Positions 1-5,882 are shown, counted from the first letter of the stretch. The stretch: DNA of 7,231 bases from Thiosulfativibrio sp964387695 (GCA_964387695.1 CAYLXI010000085.1:1-7231); one strand, 5' to 3'. Translations and numbers: made by a program. The notes: generated by a model from the sequence alone, not told the origin.

Positions 1-44
1 ATATCGGCTCGTTTAGCCAGTATAAAATAATCTTAGTTGTTAAG
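1..44 (+). repeat. Right end of a dispersed intergenic repeat, cut by the window edge
   Basis: Bases 1-44 match 3468-3511 in the same orientation at 40 of 44 positions by eye. Similarity stops after the shared TTAAG at 44 and 3511, which marks the right boundary of the element. The copy contains the arm TCGTTTAGCC and the 21-base end motif (24-44) that also occurs twice in the copy at 3362-3511. The rest of the element lies off the left edge. It ends 34 bases before the trpS start, so it forms part of the trpS upstream region. Confidence 0.8.
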
Positions 45-78
45 TGCTTCCTTAACGACACACTTAAGAGAAACAACC

Positions 79-1083
79 ATGTCTAAACCCATACTTCTAA
101 GCGGCATTCAACCATCTGGCGACTTAATGCTTGGTAATTACATTGGCTCTATCAAAAACTGGGTTAAACTTCAAGAGGATTACCAGTGCTTGTTTTCGCT
201 TGTAAATATGCACGCCATTACTGTTGAACAAAACCCCTCTGAGCTTGCTAAAAGAAGTTTAGATTTTGTGGCTCTTTATTTGGCCGCTGGAATAGACCCA
301 AACAAAAGTACCATATTTATTCAGTCTCATGTTCCTGAACATGCCGAACTTGCATGGATTTTAAACTGCTCGACCTATATGGGTGAGCTTAATCGTATGA
401 CACAGTTTAAGGACAAATCTCAAAAGCATGAAACCAACATCAATGTTGGCCTATACAGTTACCCTGTTTTAATGGCTGCCGACATTTTACTCTATCAAGC
501 AGAATTAGTCCCAGTAGGTGCCGACCAAAAACAACACTTAGAGCTTACCCGTGATTTAGCCAACCGCTACAACAACCGCTTTAAACAAGAGTTATTTAAA
601 GTTCCTGAGCCATTTATTGCAAAAACCACTTCAGGTGGACGCATTATGTCCTTACAAGATCCATTATCTAAAATGTCCAAATCAGACAGCAATAAAAACA
701 ATTTCATTGGCCTATTAGATGATCCTAAAACCATTCTAAAAAAGTTTAAAAAAGCCACAACCGATTCAGGAAAAGATATTCATTATGACCTAGAAAGCAA
801 ACCAGGGGTCTCAAATCTGCTAACCATTTACTCTGTCATTAGCGGCTTATCTATTACAGAAGTAGAAAAACATTTTTCTGGGAAAATGTATGGCCATTTA
901 AAAGTAGAGCTAGGAGAACTTGTTGCAGAATATCTAAACCCTATTCAAACTGAATATTATCGAATTAGAGAAAATGAAACCGAGTTAAAAATTATTTTAA
1001 AACAAGGTGCAGAACAAGCAAAAGAAAAGGCTCAATCTACTTTAAAAGAAGTACATAAAGCCATTGGTTTTGTACTACCCTAG
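79..1083 (+). CDS. trpS: Tryptophanyl-tRNA synthetase (TrpS)
   Basis: This cytoplasmic class I aminoacyl-tRNA synthetase uses ATP to attach tryptophan to tRNA-Trp. The protein is 334 residues, the length of E. coli TrpS. The N-terminal signature SGIQPSG (residues 8-14) is followed by LGNYIGS (18-24), which replaces the usual HIGH motif. The second ATP-binding motif, KMSKS, is at 198-202. The region YPVLMAADILLYQAELVPVG (128-147) followed by ADQ holds the tryptophan and adenylate pocket. The start at 79 is chosen because MSKPILLSGIQPSG is the usual family N-terminus and AAGAG lies 8 bases upstream (66-70). An in-frame ATG at 37 would add 14 unlikely residues and lies inside the repeat. The gene is complete and overlaps the convergent DUF3817 gene by 9 bp. 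Upstream there is only the repeat end. Confidence 0.97.
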   Translation: MSKPILLSGIQPSGDLMLGNYIGSIKNWVKLQEDYQCLFSLVNMHAITVEQNPSELAKRSLDFVALYLAAGIDPNKSTIFIQSHVPEHAELAWILNCSTYMGELNRMTQFKDKSQKHETNINVGLYSYPVLMAADILLYQAELVPVGADQKQHLELTRDLANRYNNRFKQELFKVPEPFIAKTTSGGRIMSLQDPLSKMSKSDSNKNNFIGLLDDPKTILKKFKKATTDSGKDIHYDLESKPGVSNLLTIYSVISGLSITEVEKHFSGKMYGHLKVELGELVAEYLNPIQTEYYRIRENETELKIILKQGAEQAKEKAQSTLKEVHKAIGFVLP

Positions 1084-1398
1084 TGATTCAGCAGATCTCA
1101 GAGATCTATATTTTTCAACAGCGGATTTATTTAAAATTTTAGCTGTATATACGAAAGTTCCAAATGGAATTAAAGAGGCAAAAAAACCTAATATGGTGTT
1201 AACTCCAGATAAATTACCCCTCGCTGCATAAGCAAACAATACCGCATTAAACAACAAAAACAACACTCCATGAATGGGGCCAATAACTGAAACCACTTCT
1301 GGAATTCCCATTCCGTGCTTTAGTGGCACGGCAATAAATACTAACATGACCAAAGAAGTTCCTTCAAACAGTGCAAGTAAACGAGTAAAAGATAGCAT
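1075..1398 (-). CDS. Small integral membrane protein, DUF3817-like
   Basis: The predicted protein is 107 residues with about three hydrophobic segments. The pattern fits what I recall of the DUF3817 membrane family, whose function is unknown: a start of the type LLALFEGTSL (residues 7-16) with the EG pair at 12-13, PLKHGMG (25-31), GPIHGVLF (40-47) and IPFGTFV (77-83). A basic and polar tail follows. The start at 1398 puts the ATG one base after the stop of the sulP gene, so the two are almost certainly cotranscribed. An in-frame ATG at 1425 would overlap sulP, but it has no convincing ribosome binding site and adds residues before the conserved start. The stop lies inside the last codons of the convergent trpS gene. 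The family call is from memory of the motif pattern and no specific role can be given. Confidence 0.8.
   Translation of the reverse strand: MLSFTRLLALFEGTSLVMLVFIAVPLKHGMGIPEVVSVIGPIHGVLFLLFNAVLFAYAARGNLSGVNTILGFFASLIPFGTFVYTAKILNKSAVEKYRSLRSAESLG
1093..1115 (+). terminator. Possible weak Rho-independent terminator of trpS
   Basis: Ten bases after the trpS stop lies AGATCT-CAG-AGATCT (1093-1107), a perfect 6-bp stem with a 3-base loop, followed by ATATTTTT. The stem is AT-rich, so it would be weak. It sits inside the 3' end of the opposing DUF3817 coding sequence, so chance is a real alternative. Confidence 0.35.
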
Positions 1399-1399
1399 T

Positions 1400-2986
1400 T
1401 TATTTTTTTCCACTAGTTGAAACATGATAATGAGGGTCTTGCGACACATTGACTTCAATTAATTCTTTCGCTCCATCAAGTAAAGATTGACACTCTAAAC
1501 TTAAATGAATCAGGGTTATTTTTTTACCTTTTGCTAAATACTTTTGCGTTAAGCTATCTATTGCTTCAATCCCTGTATGATCATATACTCGGGAATGCAT
1601 AAAATCAATCTTGACAGAGCCTGGATCATTATCGGCATCGAACATATCAATAAAGTTTTTAGCTGAAGCAAAAAATAACGGCCCATGCACTTTATAAGTT
1701 TTAATTAATTTACCATCAATTTCTTCAGTTGAGTCTGACAATATAATGCGTTCTGCATGTTCCCAAGCAAAAACAAGAGCGGCAACAACAATCCCTGCGG
1801 TTACTGCCACAGCCAAATCAAAAACAACGGTTAACAAAGTTACCATAACCATCACAAAGGCATCTGACCTTGACATGCCCCGCATAATATTCCAGCTAGA
1901 CCAGTTAAAAGTGGCTATTACCACAAAAAACATTAACCCAACCAAAGCTCCAATAGGAACCATCTCAATCCAAGATGAGGCAATTAAAACCATCACTAAT
2001 AAACCTACTGCAGCGGTAATACCTGATAGCCTTCCCCTTCCTCCTGATTTTACATTAATCATAGACTGACCAATCAACGCACAACCTCCCATAGTTCCAA
2101 AAGTACCTGCAGTGCAATTTGCCGCACCTAACGCAATACATTCTTTATTTGCTTTACCACGAGTTTCGGTCAAATCATCAATGAGCGTCATGGTTAATAA
2201 AGACTCAACTGAACCTATAATTGTTAAAATTATTGCATAAGGTAAAACAATCCATAAAGTTTCTAAACTCCAAAAATTGGCTGGTAAAGTGGTCAGCCAA
2301 CTTAACCCTTGAAAACCACCTTCAACACCATCACCAAAAATTAAAGACTCTAATGACCCTGAAACCGATGCCTTGTCACCTACGGTAACAGCGTTAATAT
2401 CAAAGAAAATAACAGCCAAAGAAACCAAAACAATGGCTGCCAGTGCAGAGGGGATTGCCTTGGTTATTTTAGGAAGTAAATAAATAATGGCTAAGGTTGC
2501 AACAATAATAGCAATCATAATATTCATGCTGCTGCCCGTTAACCATTCTCCTTCTGAAGTTTTAAATTGAGAAAACTGGGCAAACAAGATAATTAACGCC
2601 AAACCATTAACAAACCCAAGCATGACTGATGTGGGAACCATACGAATAAATCTTCCCCACTTCATCACACCAATAATAATTTGAAAAACACCCATCATAA
2701 TGATAGCCAAAAACAAGTAAGATGTTCCATGCTCCATAACTAGATGCATCATTACCACAGCTAAAGACCCTGCAGCTGCCGTAATCATTCCTGGTCTGCC
2801 GCCAAAAATAGAGGTAATTATGCCAACGATAATCGCTGCATATAAACCAACTAAGGGATGAACTCCTGCCACAAAAGCAAAAGCAACTGCTTCTGGAACC
2901 AAGGCCAAAGAAACTGTAATTCCTGATAAGGTATCATTTTTATAAACACGCCAATCAAACTTGCCTGGCGGATGGAGATTAGGCAT
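1400..2986 (-). CDS. SulP-family inorganic anion transporter with STAS domain
   Basis: This 528-residue inner-membrane protein belongs to the SLC26/SulP family, which moves sulfate, bicarbonate or other anions. The membrane domain covers about residues 15-410 with many hydrophobic helices. Conserved stretches include LVPEAVAFAFVAGVHPLVGL (29-48), FGGRPGMITAAAGSLAVV (61-78, the substrate-site helix region), and the GSVESLLT (258-265) to GGCALIGQSMINVKSGGRGR (300-319) block. A C-terminal cytoplasmic STAS domain spans about 428-515, with YDHTGIEAIDSL (468-479) in its conserved loop and helix. The start is supported by AGGA nine bases upstream. A DUF3817-like gene follows after one base. The substrate cannot be read from sequence. 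Bicarbonate (as in cyanobacterial BicA) and sulfate are both possible, and no carbonic anhydrase or sulfur-assimilation gene is in view to decide. No strong sigma-70 promoter was seen upstream. Confidence 0.95.
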   Translation of the reverse strand: MPNLHPPGKFDWRVYKNDTLSGITVSLALVPEAVAFAFVAGVHPLVGLYAAIIVGIITSIFGGRPGMITAAAGSLAVVMMHLVMEHGTSYLFLAIIMMGVFQIIIGVMKWGRFIRMVPTSVMLGFVNGLALIILFAQFSQFKTSEGEWLTGSSMNIMIAIIVATLAIIYLLPKITKAIPSALAAIVLVSLAVIFFDINAVTVGDKASVSGSLESLIFGDGVEGGFQGLSWLTTLPANFWSLETLWIVLPYAIILTIIGSVESLLTMTLIDDLTETRGKANKECIALGAANCTAGTFGTMGGCALIGQSMINVKSGGRGRLSGITAAVGLLVMVLIASSWIEMVPIGALVGLMFFVVIATFNWSSWNIMRGMSRSDAFVMVMVTLLTVVFDLAVAVTAGIVVAALVFAWEHAERIILSDSTEEIDGKLIKTYKVHGPLFFASAKNFIDMFDADNDPGSVKIDFMHSRVYDHTGIEAIDSLTQKYLAKGKKITLIHLSLECQSLLDGAKELIEVNVSQDPHYHVSTSGKK

Positions 2987-3079
2987 AAGTTTTTTCCTAA
3001 AAAGATCATAATTAAAATTTGGGCGAATTTTAACAGAAATATAGTAAAATTATCATAAGGCTTGAAAACAGAAACAAAA

Positions 3080-3113
3080 CAAGTAATAGCTACCCAACAT
3101 TAAATATTACTTG
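3080..3113. repeat. Spaced inverted repeat, 9-bp arms, in the sulP upstream region
   Basis: CAAGTAATA (3080-3088) is matched by its reverse complement TATTACTTG (3105-3113) across 16 bases. It lies about 95-125 bases upstream of the sulP start and about 110 bases before the plus-strand small gene. It could be a hairpin or a pair of operator half-sites. No T-run follows, so it is not a terminator. The remainder of the 2987-3219 intergenic stretch holds one further inverted repeat and no recognisable gene. Confidence 0.4.
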
Positions 3114-3144
3114 GTGTTCTGAAAACAAAGCAAGCTCATAGTGA

Positions 3145-3178
3145 TCTGCTGAATGGTTTACAGAATCAAATCAGCAGA
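3145..3178. repeat. Spaced inverted repeat, 8-bp arms, upstream of the small gene
   Basis: TCTGCTGA (3145-3152) pairs with TCAGCAGA (3171-3178) across 18 bases. It sits just before two loose -10-like sequences, TACAAT at 3183-3188 and TATAAC at 3194-3199, and ends 41 bases before the ATG at 3220. It could be an operator. If transcription starts further upstream it would instead be a leader hairpin. There is no direct evidence for either role. Confidence 0.35.
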
Positions 3179-3219
3179 AAAATACAATGTTTTTATAACC
3201 CAAATACGAGGTAAAAATT

Positions 3220-3358
3220 ATGTGGATTCACTATATGGAAAAAATTGGAGTCGCTGNNNNNNNNNNTAGGGCATTTTGCCCTTTACTTTTATTTTAAAAT
3301 TAAAAGACTGCGTTTAAATAAGTTAAAACTTAAAAACAACTCACCTAAATCTGAATGA
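3220..3358 (+). CDS. Small basic-tailed membrane protein, interrupted by the assembly gap
   Basis: A good ribosome binding site, GAGG (3208-3211), lies 8 bases before an ATG at 3220. The frame reads MWIHYMEKIGVA up to the N's at 3257. After the gap, one frame (codons starting at 3269) stays open for 29 codons to TGA at 3356-3358. It reads GHFALYFYFKIKRL, then a Lys/Asn-rich tail ending SPKSE. A hydrophobic segment followed by a basic tail suggests a small single-span membrane protein with the tail in the cytoplasm. Joining the halves requires the missing stretch to be a multiple of three, so the ten N's are probably a placeholder. I do not recognise the family. The alternative is two unrelated pieces. 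In the literal 10-N frame the downstream part would stop after about ten codons. Confidence 0.6.
3257..3266. other. Assembly gap (ten N's)
   Basis: Ten undetermined bases lie inside the small gene starting at 3220. The flanking reading frames argue that the true missing length is a multiple of three and not exactly ten. The number is therefore probably a scaffolding convention. Confidence 0.95.
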
Positions 3359-3361
3359 CAA

Positions 3362-3511
3362 AAAATAATCTTAGTTACTAAGGTTAGAATTAGGCTGTAA
3401 AAAACGAGTAGCTATTTTTGCTGAAATGAGGCGTAATAGCTAGCTATTGCAACAAATTGCAGTGAAAATATCGACTCGTTTAGCCAACATAAAATAATCT
3501 TAGTTATTAAG
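3362..3511 (+). repeat. Structured dispersed repeat of about 150 bp (MITE- or REP-like)
   Basis: The element is bounded by two direct copies of a 21-base motif, AAAATAATCTTAGTTAYTAAG (3362-3382 and 3491-3511, one mismatch). Between them is a long imperfect inverted repeat. The left arm begins AAACGAGTAGCTATTTTTGC at about 3402, and the right arm is its approximate reverse complement ending at about 3481. By eye the arms match at about 17 of 22 positions. Outer GGCT (3393-3396) and AGCC (3482-3485) extend the pairing. The centre holds a perfect 14-base palindrome, AATAGCTAGCTATT (3435-3448). The right 44 bases recur at 1-44, so the 21-base motif belongs to the element and is not a target-site duplication. 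No protein is encoded. The element starts three bases after the stop of the small gene and fills most of the gap before the 3' end of ppnP. The remaining 70 bases (3512-3581) hold no clear feature. Confidence 0.75.
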
Positions 3512-3581
3512 CGGTTTATTTATAGCCTTATTTCTACTTAAAAATGGGTGGTTTATAGATGAGTTCTGTAAATAATTTGGC

Positions 3582-3902
3582 TTAAGACTCTAAAATATAA
3601 CTACAGCAATAATCAGCAACCGTTTTAACTTTAATGCCAAACTTAGCATTCGCAGGTACCTCAAAGTATTCCCCCGCTTTAACAGCCTTCCACTTATCTT
3701 CATTTGGCAATAAGACTTCAACCTCTCCTGCCATCATTTCCATAATCTCAGCTGACTCTGTTGAAAACTCATAATCACCTGGCATTAATATTCCTAAAGT
3801 TTTTAATGAACCATCTTCAAACTGAATGGTACGACTTGTTACTTTGCCGTCGTAATAGACATTAGCTTCTCGCACAACGGTTACATTCTTAAACTCTGAC
3901 AT
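3582..3902 (-). CDS. ppnP: Pyrimidine/purine nucleoside phosphorylase (PpnP, DUF1255 family)
   Basis: PpnP is a small cupin-fold cytoplasmic enzyme that splits several purine and pyrimidine nucleosides with phosphate into the free base and ribose 1-phosphate. The protein is 106 residues against 94 in E. coli. Recognisable family stretches are NVYYDGKVTSRT (14-25), LGILMPGDYEFST (36-48), EIMEMMAGEVEVLLP (52-66), and AGEYFEVPANAKFGIKV (76-92) leading into YCCSYI (98-103). The start at 3902 gives the usual MSEF-type N-terminus and has GGGGA just upstream. An earlier in-frame ATG at 3950 would run deep into gloA. The first 14 bases overlap the end of gloA in another frame, so translation is probably coupled. 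No clear terminator was seen after the stop. Confidence 0.92.
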   Translation of the reverse strand: MSEFKNVTVVREANVYYDGKVTSRTIQFEDGSLKTLGILMPGDYEFSTESAEIMEMMAGEVEVLLPNEDKWKAVKAGEYFEVPANAKFGIKVKTVADYCCSYILES

Positions 3903-4284
3903 GATTTTCCCCAATAAATTCAATTTGATATCCGTCTGGATCTTCTGCAAAAGCTATAATTGTAGTGCCTGCATTCATAGCACCTGCTTCACGAACTATT
4001 TTTCCGCCTGCTTGCTTAATTGCTTCTGCAGTGGCATAAACATCCGGCACTTCAATAGCAATATGACCATATCCATCTCCTATATCATAAGAATCCTCTT
4101 CCCAGTTATAAGTAAGTTCAAGCACGGTATTTTCTTCTTCATTACCATAACCTAAAAAAGCTAAAGTAAACTTACCCTTTGGATAGTCTTTTTTACGCAG
4201 TAAATTCATCCCTAATACTTTGGTATAAAAATCAATAGATTTCTGTAAGTTACCTACTCGTAACATTGTATGTAATAATCGCAC
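3889..4284 (-). CDS. gloA: Lactoylglutathione lyase (glyoxalase I)
   Basis: Glyoxalase I converts the hemithioacetal of methylglyoxal and glutathione into S-lactoylglutathione, the first step of methylglyoxal detoxification. The protein is 131 residues. It begins MRLLHTMLRVGNLQKSIDFY and carries all four metal ligands known from E. coli GloA at the same numbers: His5, Glu56, His74 and Glu122. Two glyoxalase (VOC) repeats are visible, and the ending EDPDGYQIEFI is typical. The short form without insertions fits the nickel- or cobalt-type bacterial class. The start is GTG at 4284. It is preferred to the ATG at 4266 because the conserved N-terminus including His5 requires it, and a strong AAGGAG lies 5 bases upstream. 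The gene follows the MFS remnant and overlaps ppnP by 14 bp. Confidence 0.95.
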   Translation of the reverse strand: MRLLHTMLRVGNLQKSIDFYTKVLGMNLLRKKDYPKGKFTLAFLGYGNEEENTVLELTYNWEEDSYDIGDGYGHIAIEVPDVYATAEAIKQAGGKIVREAGAMNAGTTIIAFAEDPDGYQIEFIGENHVRV

Positions 4285-4285
4285 T

Positions 4286-4603
4286 TTAACTCCTTAATTT
4301 ACTATAACCCAAATCCCTACTCACCACGAATACCAAAACGGCTTGACCCTTACCCTTATTTTTGTCATTAAAATATTCACTAATAAGATAAATAGCTACC
4401 ATATGAAATAAACCAAAACTTGCTGCATGTAATAATTGAGCGAATATTAATATGCTCATGTATTCAGGAAATAATGAAATTAACATCCACCGTAACAAGG
4501 TTAACCATAGGCTAATCGCTATGAGTAAATTAACTGAATAACGCCGAATAATGGTGACCATTAAAAAGAAAATTATAATTTCTGCAAAAAACCCTAATGA
4601 TCA
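4286..4603 (-). pseudogene. Remnant of an MFS transporter (MFS_1_like / HcaT type)
   Basis: About 105 codons match the C-terminal half of HcaT-like MFS proteins, which normally run to about 380-400 residues with 12 membrane helices. Reading from 4600, the frame gives SLGFFAEIIIFF, then IIRRYSVN, a helix ending LLRWMLI, FAQLLHAASFGLFHMVAIYL, and finally GKGQAV. This follows the order seen in E. coli HcaT (WSLGVVAEVIIF, then a helix with RWG, VVQILHCGTFTVCHLAAMRYI, then LQAVYSA). The codon just before SLGFF is TGA (4603-4601), exactly where the family has Trp. After GKGQAV the sequence no longer matches and stops at 4286. The first eight or so helices are absent, because aroC ends only 55 bases further upstream. 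An ATG at 4561 lies inside a helix and is not a true start. The fragment sits between aroC and gloA in the same direction. Confidence 0.8.
4290..4295 (-). promoter_or_regulatory. Strong ribosome binding site fixing the GTG start of gloA
   Basis: On the minus strand AAGGAG lies 5 bases before GTG at 4284-4282. This near-perfect Shine-Dalgarno supports the rare start codon over the internal ATG. The stop codon closing the upstream MFS remnant (4288-4286) falls in the spacer. Confidence 0.8.
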
Positions 4604-4658
4604 CAATTTTGAATAAACTACCCTATTGCTCTGATGGAGTAAGTTTTTAGGTACAAGC

Positions 4659-5762
4659 CTATTTAGAAATGCCCGTTAAATTCATAACCGGTGCAACAAC
4701 ATCCCCATTTTGAGCACGATTACGCATAAAATGATCTAATAAAACAATCGCCATTTGAGCTTCTGCAATGGGTGTTGCACGAATTCCCACACAAGGATCA
4801 TGCCTTCCCTTGGTGAGCATTTCTACCGCTTCACCTCTTACATTAATACTTTTACCAGGTGTCATAATGCTTGATGTTGGCTTTAGGGCAATATGAGCAA
4901 TAATATCTTGCCCTGTTGAAATACCTCCTAAAACCCCCCCTGCATGATTAGATAAAAAACCTTTTTTTGGACACATTTCATCACGATGTTCAGTGCCTCT
5001 TTGCCCTGCAACCGCAAAACCATCACCCATTTCAACACCCTTCACGGCATTAATACTCATGAGGGCATGAGCTAAATCTGCATCTAATCTATCAAAGACT
5101 GGTTCTCCCAAGCCCACGGGGACATTTTTTGCAACCACTGTAATTTTAGCTCCAACAGAATCTTTTTGTTTTAACAAAGCGTCCATATAGGCACAAATCT
5201 CTGCCGTTTTTTCTTTATCAGGGCAAAAATATTCATTAGAATTATCAAAAGGCCAAGTAACATTTTCAACTTTAATAGGACCAAGTTGAGAAAGAAAACC
5301 TTTAATTTCAATACCTAGTCGCTCTTTTAAATATTTTTTAGCTATTGCTCCTGCTGCAACTCTCATCGCAGTTTCACGGGCTGATGCCCGCCCACCCCCA
5401 CGATAATCTCGAAAACCATATTTTTGTGTATAGGTATAATCAGCATGAGAAGGACGAAAAGTTTCTGCCACTTTAGAGTAATCTTTAGACCGTTGATCTT
5501 TATTATGAACAAGCAACCCTATCGGCGTACCTGTTGTTTTACCTTCAAAAACCCCTGATAAAATTTGTACCTCGTCATCTTCACGCCGTGCCGTGGCATG
5601 CTTAGAAGTCCCTGGTTTACGACGATCAAGCTCTATCTGGATATCGGCTTCACACAAGTCTAACCCAGGTGGACACCCATCAATAATTGCACCCAAAGCA
5701 AGCCCATGACTTTCACCAAAGGTTGTAACCCTAAAATTTTGTCCTAAAGTATTACCAGACAT
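4659..5762 (-). CDS. aroC: Chorismate synthase (AroC)
   Basis: AroC carries out the last shikimate-pathway step, the anti-1,4-elimination of phosphate from EPSP to give chorismate, and needs reduced FMN. The protein is 367 residues, a full-length bacterial form. The three family signatures are present: GESHG (16-20, His19), GRASARETA (124-132) after RDYRGG, and GRHDPCVGIRATPIAEA (319-335). RPSHAD (103-108, His107) and SNHAGGVLGGISTGQ (271-285) line the FMN and substrate site. The start at 5762 gives the standard MSGNTLGQNFRVTTFGESHG N-terminus and has GAGTGAGA upstream. The gene leads a minus-strand cluster (MFS remnant, gloA, ppnP) and is divergent from a chemoreceptor gene. Nothing is odd in the protein itself. 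Confidence 0.98.
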   Translation of the reverse strand: MSGNTLGQNFRVTTFGESHGLALGAIIDGCPPGLDLCEADIQIELDRRKPGTSKHATARREDDEVQILSGVFEGKTTGTPIGLLVHNKDQRSKDYSKVAETFRPSHADYTYTQKYGFRDYRGGGRASARETAMRVAAGAIAKKYLKERLGIEIKGFLSQLGPIKVENVTWPFDNSNEYFCPDKEKTAEICAYMDALLKQKDSVGAKITVVAKNVPVGLGEPVFDRLDADLAHALMSINAVKGVEMGDGFAVAGQRGTEHRDEMCPKKGFLSNHAGGVLGGISTGQDIIAHIALKPTSSIMTPGKSINVRGEAVEMLTKGRHDPCVGIRATPIAEAQMAIVLLDHFMRNRAQNGDVVAPVMNLTGISK

Positions 5763-5791
5763 AGAAAAATCTCACTCAAATGTTTTTCAAA

Positions 5792-5797
5792 ATTATA
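5792..5797 (-). promoter_or_regulatory. Candidate -10 element for aroC
   Basis: On the minus strand a perfect TATAAT lies about 30 bases before the aroC start, leaving a short leader that contains the ribosome binding site. The region 16-18 bases further upstream has no good TTGACA, so the promoter call rests on the -10 box alone in AT-rich DNA. Confidence 0.4.
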
Positions 5798-5839
5798 CCT
5801 TAATACCATTTAATTTGTTTATTCAGAAACTTTTTAGGC

Positions 5840-5882
5840 TTGGTATAACTTTTGCTAAAATTTTTATTAAAATAGTGATAAT
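5840..5882 (+). promoter_or_regulatory. Candidate chemoreceptor promoter: sigma-54-like, overlapping a sigma-70-like option
   Basis: TTGG (5840-5843) and TTGCT (5852-5856) place GG and GC exactly ten bases apart, as in the -24/-12 elements of sigma-54 promoters (YTGGCACG N4 TTGCW). The CACG part is poorly kept (TATA). Such a promoter would start at about 5867, giving a leader of about 84 bases. A sigma-70 reading of the same DNA is TTGCTA (5853-5858), 18 bases, then GATAAT (5877-5882). The sequence does not decide between them. Confidence 0.3.

Noticed and set aside
1086..1097. ATTCAGCAGATC, whose reverse complement recurs at 3143-3154
   Set aside because: A single 12-base match between strands in a 7-kb AT-rich window is within chance expectation, and no longer similarity surrounds it.
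1746..2069. Open plus-strand frame of 107 codons opposite sulP
   Set aside because: It is fully antisense to a well-supported transporter gene and its composition (Thr/Ile/Lys-rich, no motif) is that of a shadow frame.
3268..3290. AGGGCA-TTT-TGCCCT hairpin followed by a T-rich tract, looking like a Rho-independent terminator just after the gap
   Set aside because: The stretch lies within a 29-codon open frame that encodes a sensible membrane-protein segment, so it is more likely coding. If gap closure breaks that frame, the terminator reading should be revived.
3362..3511. CRISPR-like reading of the 21-base motif occurring at both ends
   Set aside because: There are only two copies here, 129 bases apart, with a palindromic interior instead of a unique spacer, and a third copy sits elsewhere with the same flank. 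No cas gene is present.
3901..4155. Open plus-strand frame opposite gloA
   Set aside because: It is antisense to gloA, whose metal ligands and length are all intact. No ribosome binding site or family pattern was seen.
4286..4330. Resemblance of the remnant's last residues (DLGYSKL) to the short stretch YSKL just upstream of the TGA at 4603, suggesting a local duplication
   Set aside because: The DNA of the two places aligns poorly; the likeness is only a few residues and is most simply chance within decaying sequence.
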